Source: Pelagimonas phthalicica
GTDB lineage: Bacteria; Pseudomonadota; Alphaproteobacteria; Rhodobacterales; Rhodobacteraceae
NCBI RefSeq assembly: GCF_004364805.1
Contig: NZ_SOAP01000001.1
Location: forward strand, 124,001 to 188,000
DNA: 64,000 nucleotides
Direction: 5' to 3'
The notes under the pieces are model-generated. The model was not told the origin of the DNA, did no database searches, and saw nothing but the letters and a program-made list of their open reading frames with translations. A program made the position numbers and the translations under genes. This document shows, piece by piece, positions 18,202-26,036 of the stretch. The first letter of the stretch is position 1; each line of letters starts with the position of its first letter.

Positions 18202-18343
18202 GCCGCGCTTTCGCCGGCCCGCGGGTTGGCGATGCAACCAGAGTTTCTACCACTTTATACCAGCCAAGCTCTTTCCATCATCTGTGTTCACCCAGACGTT
18301 AGCAAAATCGCCGACCCGGGGGGCGGGACGGCGATAGCGCGGC
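18202..18343 (-). repeat. 142-bp dispersed element, copy A
   Basis: The reverse complement of 18202-18343 aligns without gaps to 37164-37305, at about 80% identity by hand count. Ends are inverted repeats of about 18 to 35 bp beginning GCCGCG..ATCGCCG and GGGTCGGCGATTTT. The centre is also conserved (GGTGAACAC, GCTTGGCTG, TATAAAGTGG.AGAAAC). There is no ORF. Either a MITE-like element or a structured RNA is possible. Confidence 0.85.
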
Positions 18344-18403
18344 GGCCCAAGGGCCTTGATTCCGCGCTGATTGGAAACCTCTGATATTGATGTTTAAGAA
18401 GTC

Positions 18404-18438
18404 CCAAAAACAAAACACCCCCGGCTAAACCGAGGGTG
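18404..18438 (-). terminator. Rho-independent terminator of ftsZ
   Basis: On the minus strand CACCCTCGG-TTTAG-CCGGGGGTG is followed by TTTTGTTTTTGGG, 27 bp past the ftsZ stop. The stem is strong and the U-tract is good. Confidence 0.85.
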
Positions 18439-18464
18439 CTGTCTGTTTCCAACCTTAGTCTGGC

Positions 18465-20108
18465 TTAATTCGCCTGACGACGCAGGAAGGCCGGGATTTC
18501 GATGCGGTCATCTTCTGGCTCGGCCTCGGCTTGTGGCATTGGCGCGGGGCGCTGTGCCTGAACCGGAGGCTGCTGACGCGGGGCCGGGGCGGCCTCGGGG
18601 GCGGCCTGTTGACCACCGCCGGTCATGCGACCGATCAGAGAATTCACGCTGAAACGTGGCTTTTCCGCTTCGGGCGCCGGAGCTGGCGCGGGCGCAGCTT
18701 GTGCTTCGCGGCCACGGGCTGCAGCGGCCTTGACGCGGGCGACCATGTCGGCATTCGGATTGCCAGCGCTTGGCGCGCGAGGGGCAACAAAATCCTGCGG
18801 ATCGGCTTCGATGGTGTCGGGCTGCGGACGGAACTCGGCCACTTGTGGCTGGTAGGCCGGGGGGGGCAGGCCGTCATCGTCCAGAACCTGCTCTTCTTCC
18901 TCAAAGATGGTTTCCATCTGCTCTTCGGCAGCGGCGCGCTCGGCGTCGATGCTCTGGAACAGCGAGGGTTCAGGTTCGGCGTGCTGTGCGACAACCGGTT
19001 CTGGCTGCGGCGCAGGCTCTGGCGCGACGGCAACAACAGGCTCAGGCGCTGCAACCGGGGCTGCGGCAGGCGCGTCAACCGCCTTGGTCGCACCAGGCTG
19101 AGACAGCGAACGGCGCGGCAGCGGGGTTTCCGCGTGGCTTTCCATCGCGTCGATGCCGGTGGCAACAACGGAGACGCGCATCATGCCGTCCAGACCATCA
19201 TCCAGCGTGGAACCAACGATGATATTGGCGTCCTGATCGACCTCTTCGCGAATGCGGTTGGCCGCTTCGTCGAGTTCGAACAGGGTCAGGTCGGAGCCGC
19301 CGGTGATGTTGATCAGCACGCCTTTGGCACCTTTGAGGCTGATTTCGTCCAGCAGCGGGTTGGCGATGGCCTTCTCGGCGGCCTGGATAGCGCGATCTTC
19401 GCCAGAGGCTTCGCCGGTGCCCATCATCGCCTTGCCCATCTCGTCCATCACGGCGCGCACATCGGCAAAGTCGAGGTTGATCAGGCCGGGGCGGACCATC
19501 AGGTCGGTCACGCCTTTAACACCTTGATAAAGCACATCATCCGCAAGGGAGAAGGCCTCGGTAAAGGTGGTTTTTTCATTGGCCAGACGGAACAGGTTCT
19601 GGTTCGGGATGATGATCAGCGTGTCGACAACCTTTTGCAGCTGCTCAACACCGGCCTCGGCTTGTTTCATCCGCTTGCCGCCCTCAAACTGGAACGGCTT
19701 GGTTACGACGCCAACGGTCAGAACGCCCAGTTCACGCGCGGCTTGCGCGATGATCGGGGCTGCGCCGGTGCCGGTACCACCGCCCATCCCGGCGGTGATA
19801 AAGCACATATGCGCGCCGGCCAGATGGTCGACGATTTGTTCAATGCTTTCCTCAGCAGCCGCCGCCCCAACGGTCGCGCGGGCCCCTGCCCCCAGACCTT
19901 CGGTGACCTTCACGCCCAGTTGAACGCGCGCCTGGCTATGGCTTTGCTGCAGGGCCTGGGCGTCGGTATTGGCCACGACAAAATCAACCCCTTCGAGGTT
20001 TTTGTCGATCATGTTGTTGACCGCGTTGCCGCCAGCCCCGCCCACGCCGAATACCGTGATACGAGGCTTCAATTCTTCCTGACCGGGCATGGTGAGATTC
20101 AATGTCAT
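18465..20108 (-). CDS. ftsZ: Cell division protein FtsZ
   Basis: The tubulin-like GTPase that forms the Z-ring. ATG 20108 ([19 protein letters not shown]) is preceded by GGCGGAAAG. A longer frame upstream has no homology. The GTP-binding loop GGGTGTG (in [13 protein letters not shown]) is present, along with [14 protein letters not shown] near the N-terminus. The protein is 547 residues, with a Pro/Ala/Glu-rich linker of about 200 residues and a short conserved tail ([15 protein letters not shown]). The long linker is normal for Rhodobacteraceae. A terminator follows. Two RTX genes and a mobile-element-like insertion separate it from ftsA, so it probably depends on its own promoter within 20109-20498. 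Confidence 0.98.
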   Translation of the reverse strand: MTLNLTMPGQEELKPRITVFGVGGAGGNAVNNMIDKNLEGVDFVVANTDAQALQQSHSQARVQLGVKVTEGLGAGARATVGAAAAEESIEQIVDHLAGAHMCFITAGMGGGTGTGAAPIIAQAARELGVLTVGVVTKPFQFEGGKRMKQAEAGVEQLQKVVDTLIIIPNQNLFRLANEKTTFTEAFSLADDVLYQGVKGVTDLMVRPGLINLDFADVRAVMDEMGKAMMGTGEASGEDRAIQAAEKAIANPLLDEISLKGAKGVLINITGGSDLTLFELDEAANRIREEVDQDANIIVGSTLDDGLDGMMRVSVVATGIDAMESHAETPLPRRSLSQPGATKAVDAPAAAPVAAPEPVVAVAPEPAPQPEPVVAQHAEPEPSLFQSIDAERAAAEEQMETIFEEEEQVLDDDGLPPPAYQPQVAEFRPQPDTIEADPQDFVAPRAPSAGNPNADMVARVKAAAARGREAQAAPAPAPAPEAEKPRFSVNSLIGRMTGGGQQAAPEAAPAPRQQPPVQAQRPAPMPQAEAEPEDDRIEIPAFLRRQAN

Positions 20109-20400
20109 ACGCTTTCCGCCTGTGCTTTGACCGATTTCAGGCCTGTTTTCCGGCCCGTTTCGTTCCAGAGTAACGGCTGGCGCGCGCCACGTCACGTAAA
20201 AAACACGTATTTCATACCAAATATGGCATGTTTTTGGCAGGTTTTCGCGGGATTTCGCCCAAACCGCCAGATTTTGCGGAAACCCATGACCCAGGCACAA
20301 GACAAGAGGCGCGGCGCACGGGAGGAGGTGCGCTGCGTAGGATTCGATTTGAATGGGATCTGCTCGATCCAATGCCGCATCTCTTGGTTGGAGCGGTTGG

Positions 20401-20424
20401 TTAAGAGTAGCCTAAAATTTAGGC
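20401..20424. promoter_or_regulatory. Palindrome upstream of ftsZ shared with the mraZ upstream region
   Basis: GCCTAAAATTTAGGC at 20410-20424 is a perfect palindrome about 300 bp upstream of ftsZ. A near-identical palindrome, CCTAAATTTAGG, lies at 47953-47964, about 355 bp upstream of mraZ. TTAA-N7-CTAA overlaps it at 20401-20415, one base off the CtrA consensus TTAA-N7-TTAA. A regulatory role is inferred from the shared sequence and position only. Confidence 0.4.
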
Positions 20425-20499
20425 CCTGTCACGCTCTAAAGTTGTGGGACTAACTAGATATAGCGGTGAAACAAGGTTTTGAGCGCAGATAGGTGATCA

Positions 20500-20880
20500 G
20501 GCTCTGTTGACAAAACCCAGCCACCACCGGTTTCAGTCCAAATTTTGTCAGCGCTAAAGCGCTTCCAGTTTACATTGGATCAGCTTTCGCTGCCTTTCGC
20601 CTGCGGCTCAAACGCAGAAACTCAAACGCAGAAAACTGATGCTTTGTTTCAGCAAAACTGAAAACGCTGTAGGCGTTTTCGTGCAGCTAGGGTGGCTCCC
20701 TGGCAAGCGGAAACAACGACATGCTGGTTGAATTTGGCGAAATCGCACGCGACGCGGCAGATTTTGCTTCTGACCGCCCTGATTTGCCCTTCTGATCACC
20801 CAGATCGCCGCGGTCAAATCAGCTTGTCAGCAGCAAAATCTGACACGCGCCGGTGGCGGCTGGGTTTTGTCACCAGAGCC
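20500..20880. mobile_element. MITE-like element, 381 bp, with 31-bp terminal inverted repeats
   Basis: The left end 20500-20530 (GGCTCTGTTGACAAAACCCA...) and the reverse complement of the right end 20850-20880 agree at 29 of 31 positions. The inside has no transposase and no long ORF. It includes a perfect 14-bp tandem duplication (CTCAAACGCAGAAA twice, 20607-20634) and a CAGCAAAACTGAAAACGC hairpin region. GGCTCTGTTG resembles the ends of IS6-type elements, but I cannot assign a family. No target duplication is obvious. The last base of the right end is also the final base of the RTX gene stop codon. Confidence 0.8.
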
Positions 20881-21896
20881 TAGACAAAAGTAATGTCGCT
20901 GATATCGCTGACACCATCAATCAACAGCACATCGCCGCCACCAAAATCAATCTCGATCCCGCTGACATGCGCCCCACCCGCTGACAGGGTTGTGACCACC
21001 GACCAGCTATAGGCAGAGGTTGCGAGCCCGCCATCAAGGCGGATTTCGTCGATACCAACCTCATAGTCGAACACCGTGTCATGACCGGAGGCAAAAACAA
21101 AGACATCGGCATCGCCATCATTGCTGCCGCCATAAAGGTCGTCATTGCCGCCGCCGCCATTCAGCGTGTCGGCCCCGTCTCCGCCTTCTAACGTGTCAGC
21201 ATGGCGGCCACCGGAGAGACCGTCATTACCTGCGCCACCGACAAGGGAATCCGCGCCATTGCCGCCATCCAGAACGTCATTGCCATCCCAGCCAAACAAC
21301 CGGTCAGCACCGTCATTGCCATAAGCCGTGTCATTGCCACTGTCCGCATCGACATAGTCATCGCCTGAGCCTGCGCTGACAAAGTCATGGCCGATCCCGG
21401 CATAGATATTGTCATGACCAGTGCCGGCTTCGACACTGTCATCTCCGGCTTCGCCATAGATGTTGTCATCGCCCGAGCCTCCGATCAGGGTGTCATCACC
21501 ATAGCCGTCTATTAGATCATCATCCCCATCCTGCCCCGCCAGGAAATCATGGCCATTGCCGCCGGACAGGTCATCATCGCCAGAGCCGCCAAACAGGCTG
21601 TCACGCCCCGCTCCGCCATAAAGCGCATCCTGACCTGCCCCGCCAATGATGCTGTCATTACCGCCTTCGCCATAGACAACATCATTGCCATTGCCGCCCC
21701 AAATCGTGTCGGCTCCATCGCCTGCAAACACGGTATCGCGGCCACCCCAGCCCACGTAATATTCTGCGGTTGACGTGCCATTCCACAAGTTGTCGCTGTC
21801 ATCGCCTTGGATGGCAAAGAAAGGGTGGCGCAAACCGGGATGGTCGAAATCGATTTGCAGGCCGAATTGGGGAAAGAGAATAGAAGAGCTTGGCAT
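20880..21896 (-). CDS. RTX calcium-binding repeat protein (first of a tandem pair)
   Basis: About 338 residues, almost entirely built of glycine- and aspartate-rich RTX nonapeptides (GGxGxDxLx), for example GGAGRDSLFGGSGDDDLSGG. These bind Ca2+ and fold into a beta-roll after secretion. The C-terminal domain ends GGGDVLLIDGVSDISDITFV. The neighbour at 21983 ends similarly, so the pair is a divergent duplication. Type I secretion without an N-terminal signal is expected. ATG 21896 is better spaced from AAGGA than ATG 21902. The stop codon overlaps the end of the MITE-like element, but the C-terminus is not truncated compared with its paralogue. No type I transporter is in the window. Confidence 0.88.
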   Translation of the reverse strand: MPSSSILFPQFGLQIDFDHPGLRHPFFAIQGDDSDNLWNGTSTAEYYVGWGGRDTVFAGDGADTIWGGNGNDVVYGEGGNDSIIGGAGQDALYGGAGRDSLFGGSGDDDLSGGNGHDFLAGQDGDDDLIDGYGDDTLIGGSGDDNIYGEAGDDSVEAGTGHDNIYAGIGHDFVSAGSGDDYVDADSGNDTAYGNDGADRLFGWDGNDVLDGGNGADSLVGGAGNDGLSGGRHADTLEGGDGADTLNGGGGNDDLYGGSNDGDADVFVFASGHDTVFDYEVGIDEIRLDGGLATSAYSWSVVTTLSAGGAHVSGIEIDFGGGDVLLIDGVSDISDITFV

Positions 21897-21982
21897 GGTC
21901 ATTTCCTTTTTGAGGGGGGCGGTTCATGGAGGATGGAACGGGGTCTGGATTGGCGGCGCGTTGGCCTTGATCAAACGCTTAT

Positions 21983-22951
21983 TCAGACAAAGGTCAGATC
22001 GTCGTAATCAAACACGCCTTGGACAATGATCGCATCGCCGCCTGCGAAATGTAGCTCGATTCCCGATAGCACGGCCCCGCTGGGGGACAGAAAGGTGCCG
22101 ACGCTGTAGCCCGCCACGTTTTGCCCATCGACAAGATCCAGCATGTCCAGCCCGACCTCGTAATCCATCACGGCATCCACCCCATGGCCGGTTTCAAAGA
22201 CAAAGCGGTCAGCCACCCCATCCCCTGCGCCGCTGTCAGACCCGTAAAGATCGTCATTGCCGAAGGAGCCGCCGATCACATCCTGCCCTTGGCCACCAAA
22301 CAGGGTGTCATCCCCTGCCCCGCCGGACAGATTGTCATTGCCTTGGCCACCAAAGATCTGGTCATGGCCCGCGCCGCCCAAGACCAGATCCTGGTCGGCA
22401 CCGCCATAAAGGGAGTCATTGCCATGGCCACCCTGGATCTCATCCGCGCCAGCGTCACCGAAAATCAGATCATCACCATTGTCACCAAAGATGAAATCAT
22501 CACCGGAGCCGCCATGCGCTTCGTCATCGCCCGCGCCAAGATAAATGTCATCATCGCCATATTCGCCAAAGACGGTATCGTCTCCGGCGCCGGCAAAGAT
22601 GCGGTCATTGCTGGACCAGATCAGATTGATGAAACCCGGGCTGCCGGGGAGTTGGCTGCTATCACCATAGATCAGGTCATTGTCGGAGCCGCCGATGATC
22701 GTGTCATCGCCATAGCCGCCCAAAAGCAGGTTGTCGCCGGTGCCGCCAACCAGCCGGTCATGCCCCCAACCGCCATCGATGGTATCGCGGCCTTCGTCGC
22801 CTTCCAGGGTGTCATTGCCCTCGAACCCAAAAATCCGGTCATTGCCCGCAAGCCCACGGTAACGATCACCGCCCGAGCCTCCGATCCAGGTATCGTTGAA
22901 AATGCTGCCAGTGATGAAGGGAAAGGAAATGGTGGGCAGAGTGAAAGGCAT
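21983..22951 (-). CDS. RTX calcium-binding repeat protein (second of a tandem pair)
   Basis: A 322-residue paralogue of the RTX gene immediately downstream. It starts MPFTLPTISFPFITGSIFND, followed by RTX nonapeptides such as GGSGDDFIFGDNGDDLIFGD, with an interruption around SSQLPGSPGFINLIWSS. The C-terminal end, AGGDAIIVQGVFDYDDLTFV, aligns with the end of the other copy. AGGAG precedes the ATG by 8 bp. It lies between ftsA and ftsZ, a location where RTX genes are unexpected. It is probably secreted by a type I system and its role is unknown. Confidence 0.88.
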   Translation of the reverse strand: MPFTLPTISFPFITGSIFNDTWIGGSGGDRYRGLAGNDRIFGFEGNDTLEGDEGRDTIDGGWGHDRLVGGTGDNLLLGGYGDDTIIGGSDNDLIYGDSSQLPGSPGFINLIWSSNDRIFAGAGDDTVFGEYGDDDIYLGAGDDEAHGGSGDDFIFGDNGDDLIFGDAGADEIQGGHGNDSLYGGADQDLVLGGAGHDQIFGGQGNDNLSGGAGDDTLFGGQGQDVIGGSFGNDDLYGSDSGAGDGVADRFVFETGHGVDAVMDYEVGLDMLDLVDGQNVAGYSVGTFLSPSGAVLSGIELHFAGGDAIIVQGVFDYDDLTFV

Positions 22952-23169
22952 GAAGAAATCTCCTGAAGACTGTTGGACAAAAACGCGCCCGTTACAGGAG
23001 GTTTAGAGGGATCGCAGGGGTTGCCCTATGGGGGAAAACCGGAAGGTCTGGAATGCCTGACCTTGGTTGGTGAGTATTTGGGGGGCGTAGAAGTTCGGCC
23101 CCCGGCCACGATTTGGGGGAATCTGAAAGCGATGCTTTTGGCGTTATGGAGTTGGGAGCGTTGGGATCG

Positions 23170-23340
23170 GGCCCTCACTGAGTGGGCTGAGGCTCTTTTG
23201 CTTTGCAAAAGACCTCTTTGCCCACCGTAACAGAATTTTTCGGGGCGTGGTGATTGGGGCCTCGCTGAGTGGGCTGAGGCTCTTTTGCTTTGCAAAAGAC
23301 CTCTTTGCCCACCGTAACGGAATTTTTCGGAGAAAATTCT
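23170..23340. repeat. Two tandem 87-bp units, each with a long hairpin, after ftsA
   Basis: Unit 1 (23170-23256) and unit 2 (23257 onward) share a nearly identical core of about 65 bp. Each contains GTGGGC...GAGG..CTTTTGC-TTT-GCAAAAG.CCTC..GCCCAC, a stem of about 17 paired bases (23182-23225 and 23269-23312). They begin just past the ftsA stop. There is no clear T-tract on either strand, so they are not classical terminators. The remaining DNA of this gap (22952-23169) shows no gene. Confidence 0.85.
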
Positions 23341-23341
23341 G

Positions 23342-24670
23342 TTACCAATTATCCCTAAACCACTGCACGGCGCGTTTGAAGCTGCGGGCGGGGTATTTGT
23401 CGACCGGAATCTCGAAATCCCACCATTCGTCCTGCGGATGGGCGGCGAACAAAGACAGGCCCACGGCACCTGCAAAGCCCGGACCTGTGGCCGCTTGGGG
23501 TAAGCCATGCACGCGCAGGGGGCGACCAAGGCGGACCTGGTGGCCGAGGATGCGCGAGGCCAATCCGTCAAGGCCGGGGATTTGGCTCGCCCCGCCGGTC
23601 AGCACGATTTGCTGGCTTGGCAGATGGTCAAATCCTGCGGCATCAAGACAGCCACGCACCTCTTCGAGGATCTCTTCGACCCGAGGGCGCATGATGCCGA
23701 TCAGCTCGGCGCGCGACACGGTGCGGCGGTCATGTTCCCAATCGCCGGTCTCGCCGCCGGTTTCGATCATCTCGCGATCATCCATGCCGGTGGCGACAAC
23801 GCCGCCATAGAATGTCTTGATCCGTTCCGCCGTGGCGGTGGGCACCTGCAGCCCCATGGAAATGTCGCTCGTCACATGATCACCGCCCATACGCACGGAA
23901 TCAGCAAAGATCATGTGTTTCTTCATAAAGATCGACACGCCGGTGCTGCCGCCGCCCATATCGATACAGGCCGCGCCAAGCTCTTGTTCATCCTCGACCA
24001 GAGCCGAGACCCCCGCCGCATAGGCGGAACTGGCCAGACCAGCCAGCTCAAGGTCGCAACGCTTGACGCAATGGGCGATGTTCTGGATCGCCTGCGCGTC
24101 GACGGTCAGCATATGCATATCGCACGCCAGCTCATTGCCGATCTGGCCACGCGGATCATCGAGACCCGAGCGGTGATCCAATGCAAAATTCACCGGCTGC
24201 GCGTGCAGCACTTCGCGGCCAAAGCCAAAATCAGGCACATCACAGGAGCTGAGCACGCGGGCCACATCCTGTTCATCCACGGTAACGCCCATGACATCGA
24301 CCTGCCCCGCCAGCCCATAGCTGCGCGGACCTGCGCCCGAAAAGCAGACAATCACGTGATCCACCCGGATCCCGGCCATTTTCTGCGCCGCCTGTACGGC
24401 GGTGCGAATGGCGCGCTCGGTCTCGCCCATGCTGGAGATTTCGCCGAATTTCACGCCGCGCGAGCGGGTGGTCGCGGCACCGATCACGCGAAAGCCCGAT
24501 TGCCCCGCCAGCGATCCAATCCCATCATCCGCCGGGTCCGAGCCATCAAAGCGCAGCACCAGGCAGGCGATTTTTGAGCTGCCCACATCCAGAATGGCCA
24601 CAACACCCCGCTGCATCGCCGCCTTGCGCATATTGCGCATCGCCCGTTGGGATTCATAAAGCTCGATCAT
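23342..24670 (-). CDS. ftsA: Cell division protein FtsA
   Basis: The actin-like protein that anchors FtsZ to the inner membrane. It has 442 residues. The ATPase core shows VAILDVGSSKIACLVLR at about residues 24-40, the SHS2 (1C) insertion domain, AACIDMGGGSTGVSIFM (phosphate 2) and IVLTGGASQIPGL (adenosine motif). The C-terminus ends KRAVQWFRDNW, a plausible amphipathic membrane-targeting helix. It follows ftsQ by 22 bp. Unlike the common order, ftsZ does not follow directly: repeats, two RTX genes and a MITE-like element intervene. Confidence 0.96.
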   Translation of the reverse strand: MIELYESQRAMRNMRKAAMQRGVVAILDVGSSKIACLVLRFDGSDPADDGIGSLAGQSGFRVIGAATTRSRGVKFGEISSMGETERAIRTAVQAAQKMAGIRVDHVIVCFSGAGPRSYGLAGQVDVMGVTVDEQDVARVLSSCDVPDFGFGREVLHAQPVNFALDHRSGLDDPRGQIGNELACDMHMLTVDAQAIQNIAHCVKRCDLELAGLASSAYAAGVSALVEDEQELGAACIDMGGGSTGVSIFMKKHMIFADSVRMGGDHVTSDISMGLQVPTATAERIKTFYGGVVATGMDDREMIETGGETGDWEHDRRTVSRAELIGIMRPRVEEILEEVRGCLDAAGFDHLPSQQIVLTGGASQIPGLDGLASRILGHQVRLGRPLRVHGLPQAATGPGFAGAVGLSLFAAHPQDEWWDFEIPVDKYPARSFKRAVQWFRDNW

Positions 24671-24692
24671 TTCCTGTACTTCCCCACCAGCA

Positions 24693-25583
24693 TTATTCTT
24701 GTTTTGCGGCCCAGAGGGCCTCTGTTGCGTCTGAGCCCATCCGGATGGTCGGCCGCTGCGGCAGGCGCAGATCCACGACGATCAGGTCGCGCGACAACAT
24801 CTGAATGGCCTGGTCCATGGCGATGGTGCGCTCAAAGGCGCGCACCGCATTATCTTCGGGCAGCATGATACGCTGGCCCTGATCCAGCACGACATCCCAG
24901 CGCCGCGCGCCCATGCGTTCAAAACCGCGCAGGCGGGATCGCAAAGGGCCAGTTACCTTATAAAGCTCCAACGCCTCGGGCACCGCGTCATGGGCCCCGT
25001 CGCCAGCAATAACCGGCAGCATCACGTGATCCGAGCGGGTCTGCGCCGGGCCAACCAGCGCGCCGGTGTCATCGAGCAACTCAAGCCCACGATCCCCACG
25101 GCGCAAGACGGCGGGGACACGTTCTTCGATCTGGATTTGCAGGATATTGCCTTCGCGCACCCGGATCTGAGCAGTTTTCACCGCATGCATATTGACCACG
25201 GTCTCATGCATCTTGCCCAGGTCCAGATCAAAGGAGCTGACCGGGAAATCGATCGGCAGCGCAGCGCGGATCTGTTCGGCCACGCCCGCAGAGGCTCCAT
25301 CTACCGCCATCAGCTTGACCTGAAATTCAGGGCGGCTTTCGACCGTTTCGCGCATATCGACGATCATCTGATTGAAGGCGTTGCGGTTTTCCTCGGCAGC
25401 GAACCAGAGCGAAACCGCGCCAAAGCCAAGCGCACAGGGCAGCAAGACCCGGGTGGCAAAACGAAAGCCTGGCGTCAGTTTGAGCCGTTCAATCCGGTAT
25501 TTCAGACGGGAGGGGGCCGGGTCATGGCTGGCCAATTTGCGCTTGCGCGCACGTGGCGAGTTTGGCGGGCTTACCTGCTGCAT
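24693..25583 (-). CDS. ftsQ: Cell division protein FtsQ
   Basis: The bitopic divisome protein that links FtsL/FtsB to other components. It has 296 residues from ATG 25583 (MQQVSPPNSPRARKRK), which has GGAGG at 7 bp spacing. In-frame upstream starts (25613, 25664) lie within the decayed ddl sequence. A basic cytoplasmic tail, one membrane segment (about residues 45-63, VLLPCALGFGAVSLWFAA), a POTRA-like region (FPVSSFDLDLGKMHETVVNMHAVKTAQIRV) and the FtsQ beta domain are visible. It is upstream of ftsA in the same transcription unit. Confidence 0.95.
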   Translation of the reverse strand: MQQVSPPNSPRARKRKLASHDPAPSRLKYRIERLKLTPGFRFATRVLLPCALGFGAVSLWFAAEENRNAFNQMIVDMRETVESRPEFQVKLMAVDGASAGVAEQIRAALPIDFPVSSFDLDLGKMHETVVNMHAVKTAQIRVREGNILQIQIEERVPAVLRRGDRGLELLDDTGALVGPAQTRSDHVMLPVIAGDGAHDAVPEALELYKVTGPLRSRLRGFERMGARRWDVVLDQGQRIMLPEDNAVRAFERTIAMDQAIQMLSRDLIVVDLRLPQRPTIRMGSDATEALWAAKQE

Positions 25584-25750
25584 GAGCTGCCCTCCGACCT
25601 GTGCAGACCGCATGCGGCCCGCATTCCATGACAATAGTTTTTGCCCCTCAAAGCAGCCGTGCATTCCTGCCCGGATAACAGAGTCCTTGCGCGCAAAACG
25701 CCAGGATCACCTATTAACACCGCTGCTTTCGGGAGTGTCCTGCTCGACAT
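25571..25750 (-). pseudogene. ddl: Remnant of D-alanine-D-alanine ligase gene (N-terminal 40 codons)
   Basis: ATG 25750 on the minus strand opens a 59-codon frame ending TAA at 25571-25573, inside the ftsQ start. The first 40 codons read MSSRTLPKAAVLIGDP, then LLSGQECTAALRGKNY. This matches the Ddl N-terminus (PKVAVLMGGPSAEREVSLSSG..CAAALRGEGY), with the nucleotide-binding GGPSAERE loop already changed to GDPGVLRA. After that the similarity stops at the ftsQ leader. The rest of ddl, about 260 codons, is gone. The location between murB and ftsQ is exactly where ddl sits in related dcw clusters. A new small functional gene is much less likely. Confidence 0.82.
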
Positions 25751-25836
25751 CCCAAACGCCTCTTTACCTGGGGTTTATCCCTTTGCGGGCTTGTCCCCTT
25801 GTTCTTGTTTCCGGCCTGCCTGTGGCCGTTTGATTG

Positions 25837-25949
25837 GCGGCTTGTGCCACCTTATTCTTGCGACTTGCGCCACTATATTTTGCGACGTGCGCCACTTTGT
25901 TTTCGCGGCTTGCGCCACTGTATTTTCGCGCCATCTGCCGCGTAATATC
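25837..25949. repeat. Tandem array of 22-23-bp repeats between murB and the ddl remnant
   Basis: Units start GCGRCTTGCGCCACT and end in a T-rich TATTTTC at 25837, 25860, 25882 and 25905, with a degraded fifth at 25928. Four copies are clear. There is no dyad symmetry strong enough for CRISPR and no spacers. The rest of the gap between murB and ftsQ shows no other gene. Confidence 0.85.
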
Positions 25950-26036
25950 GCAACTTTGGCGGCTTGGTCGTTACGATTTGGTTAACTCAACGCGTCGATT
26001 TTTATCTTAGGGTCTGTGCCGTATGGCGCCTGCCCC

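Larger units (their letters stand above)
17745..18464. other. 720-bp intergenic region between ftsZ and lpxC
   Basis: No credible gene. From right to left it holds the ftsZ terminator (18404-18438), one copy of a 142-bp dispersed repeat (18202-18343), a long inverted repeat (18066-18163), and about 300 bp in front of lpxC that should contain its promoter. A GTCGGA-TTT-TCCGAC hairpin lies near 17962. I could not assign -35 and -10 boxes with confidence. Confidence 0.7.

Noticed and set aside
18531-20453. 640-codon open frame on the plus strand opposite ftsZ
   Set aside because: It is the antisense shadow of ftsZ; the Arg/Gly/His-rich translation has no domain and ftsZ is certain.
20500-20530. 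Assignment of the MITE-like ends to the IS6 family
   Set aside because: Only the first ten bases resemble IS6-type ends and no 8-bp target duplication is visible, so the family is left open.
22121-22966. 281-codon plus-strand frame rich in Val/Ile/Ala opposite the second RTX gene
   Set aside because: The regular RTX codon pattern produces a long antisense frame; the composition is an artefact of the GGxGxDxLx repeat.
25837-25949. Possible CRISPR array
   Set aside because: Repeats are directly adjacent with no unique spacers and no cas genes are present.
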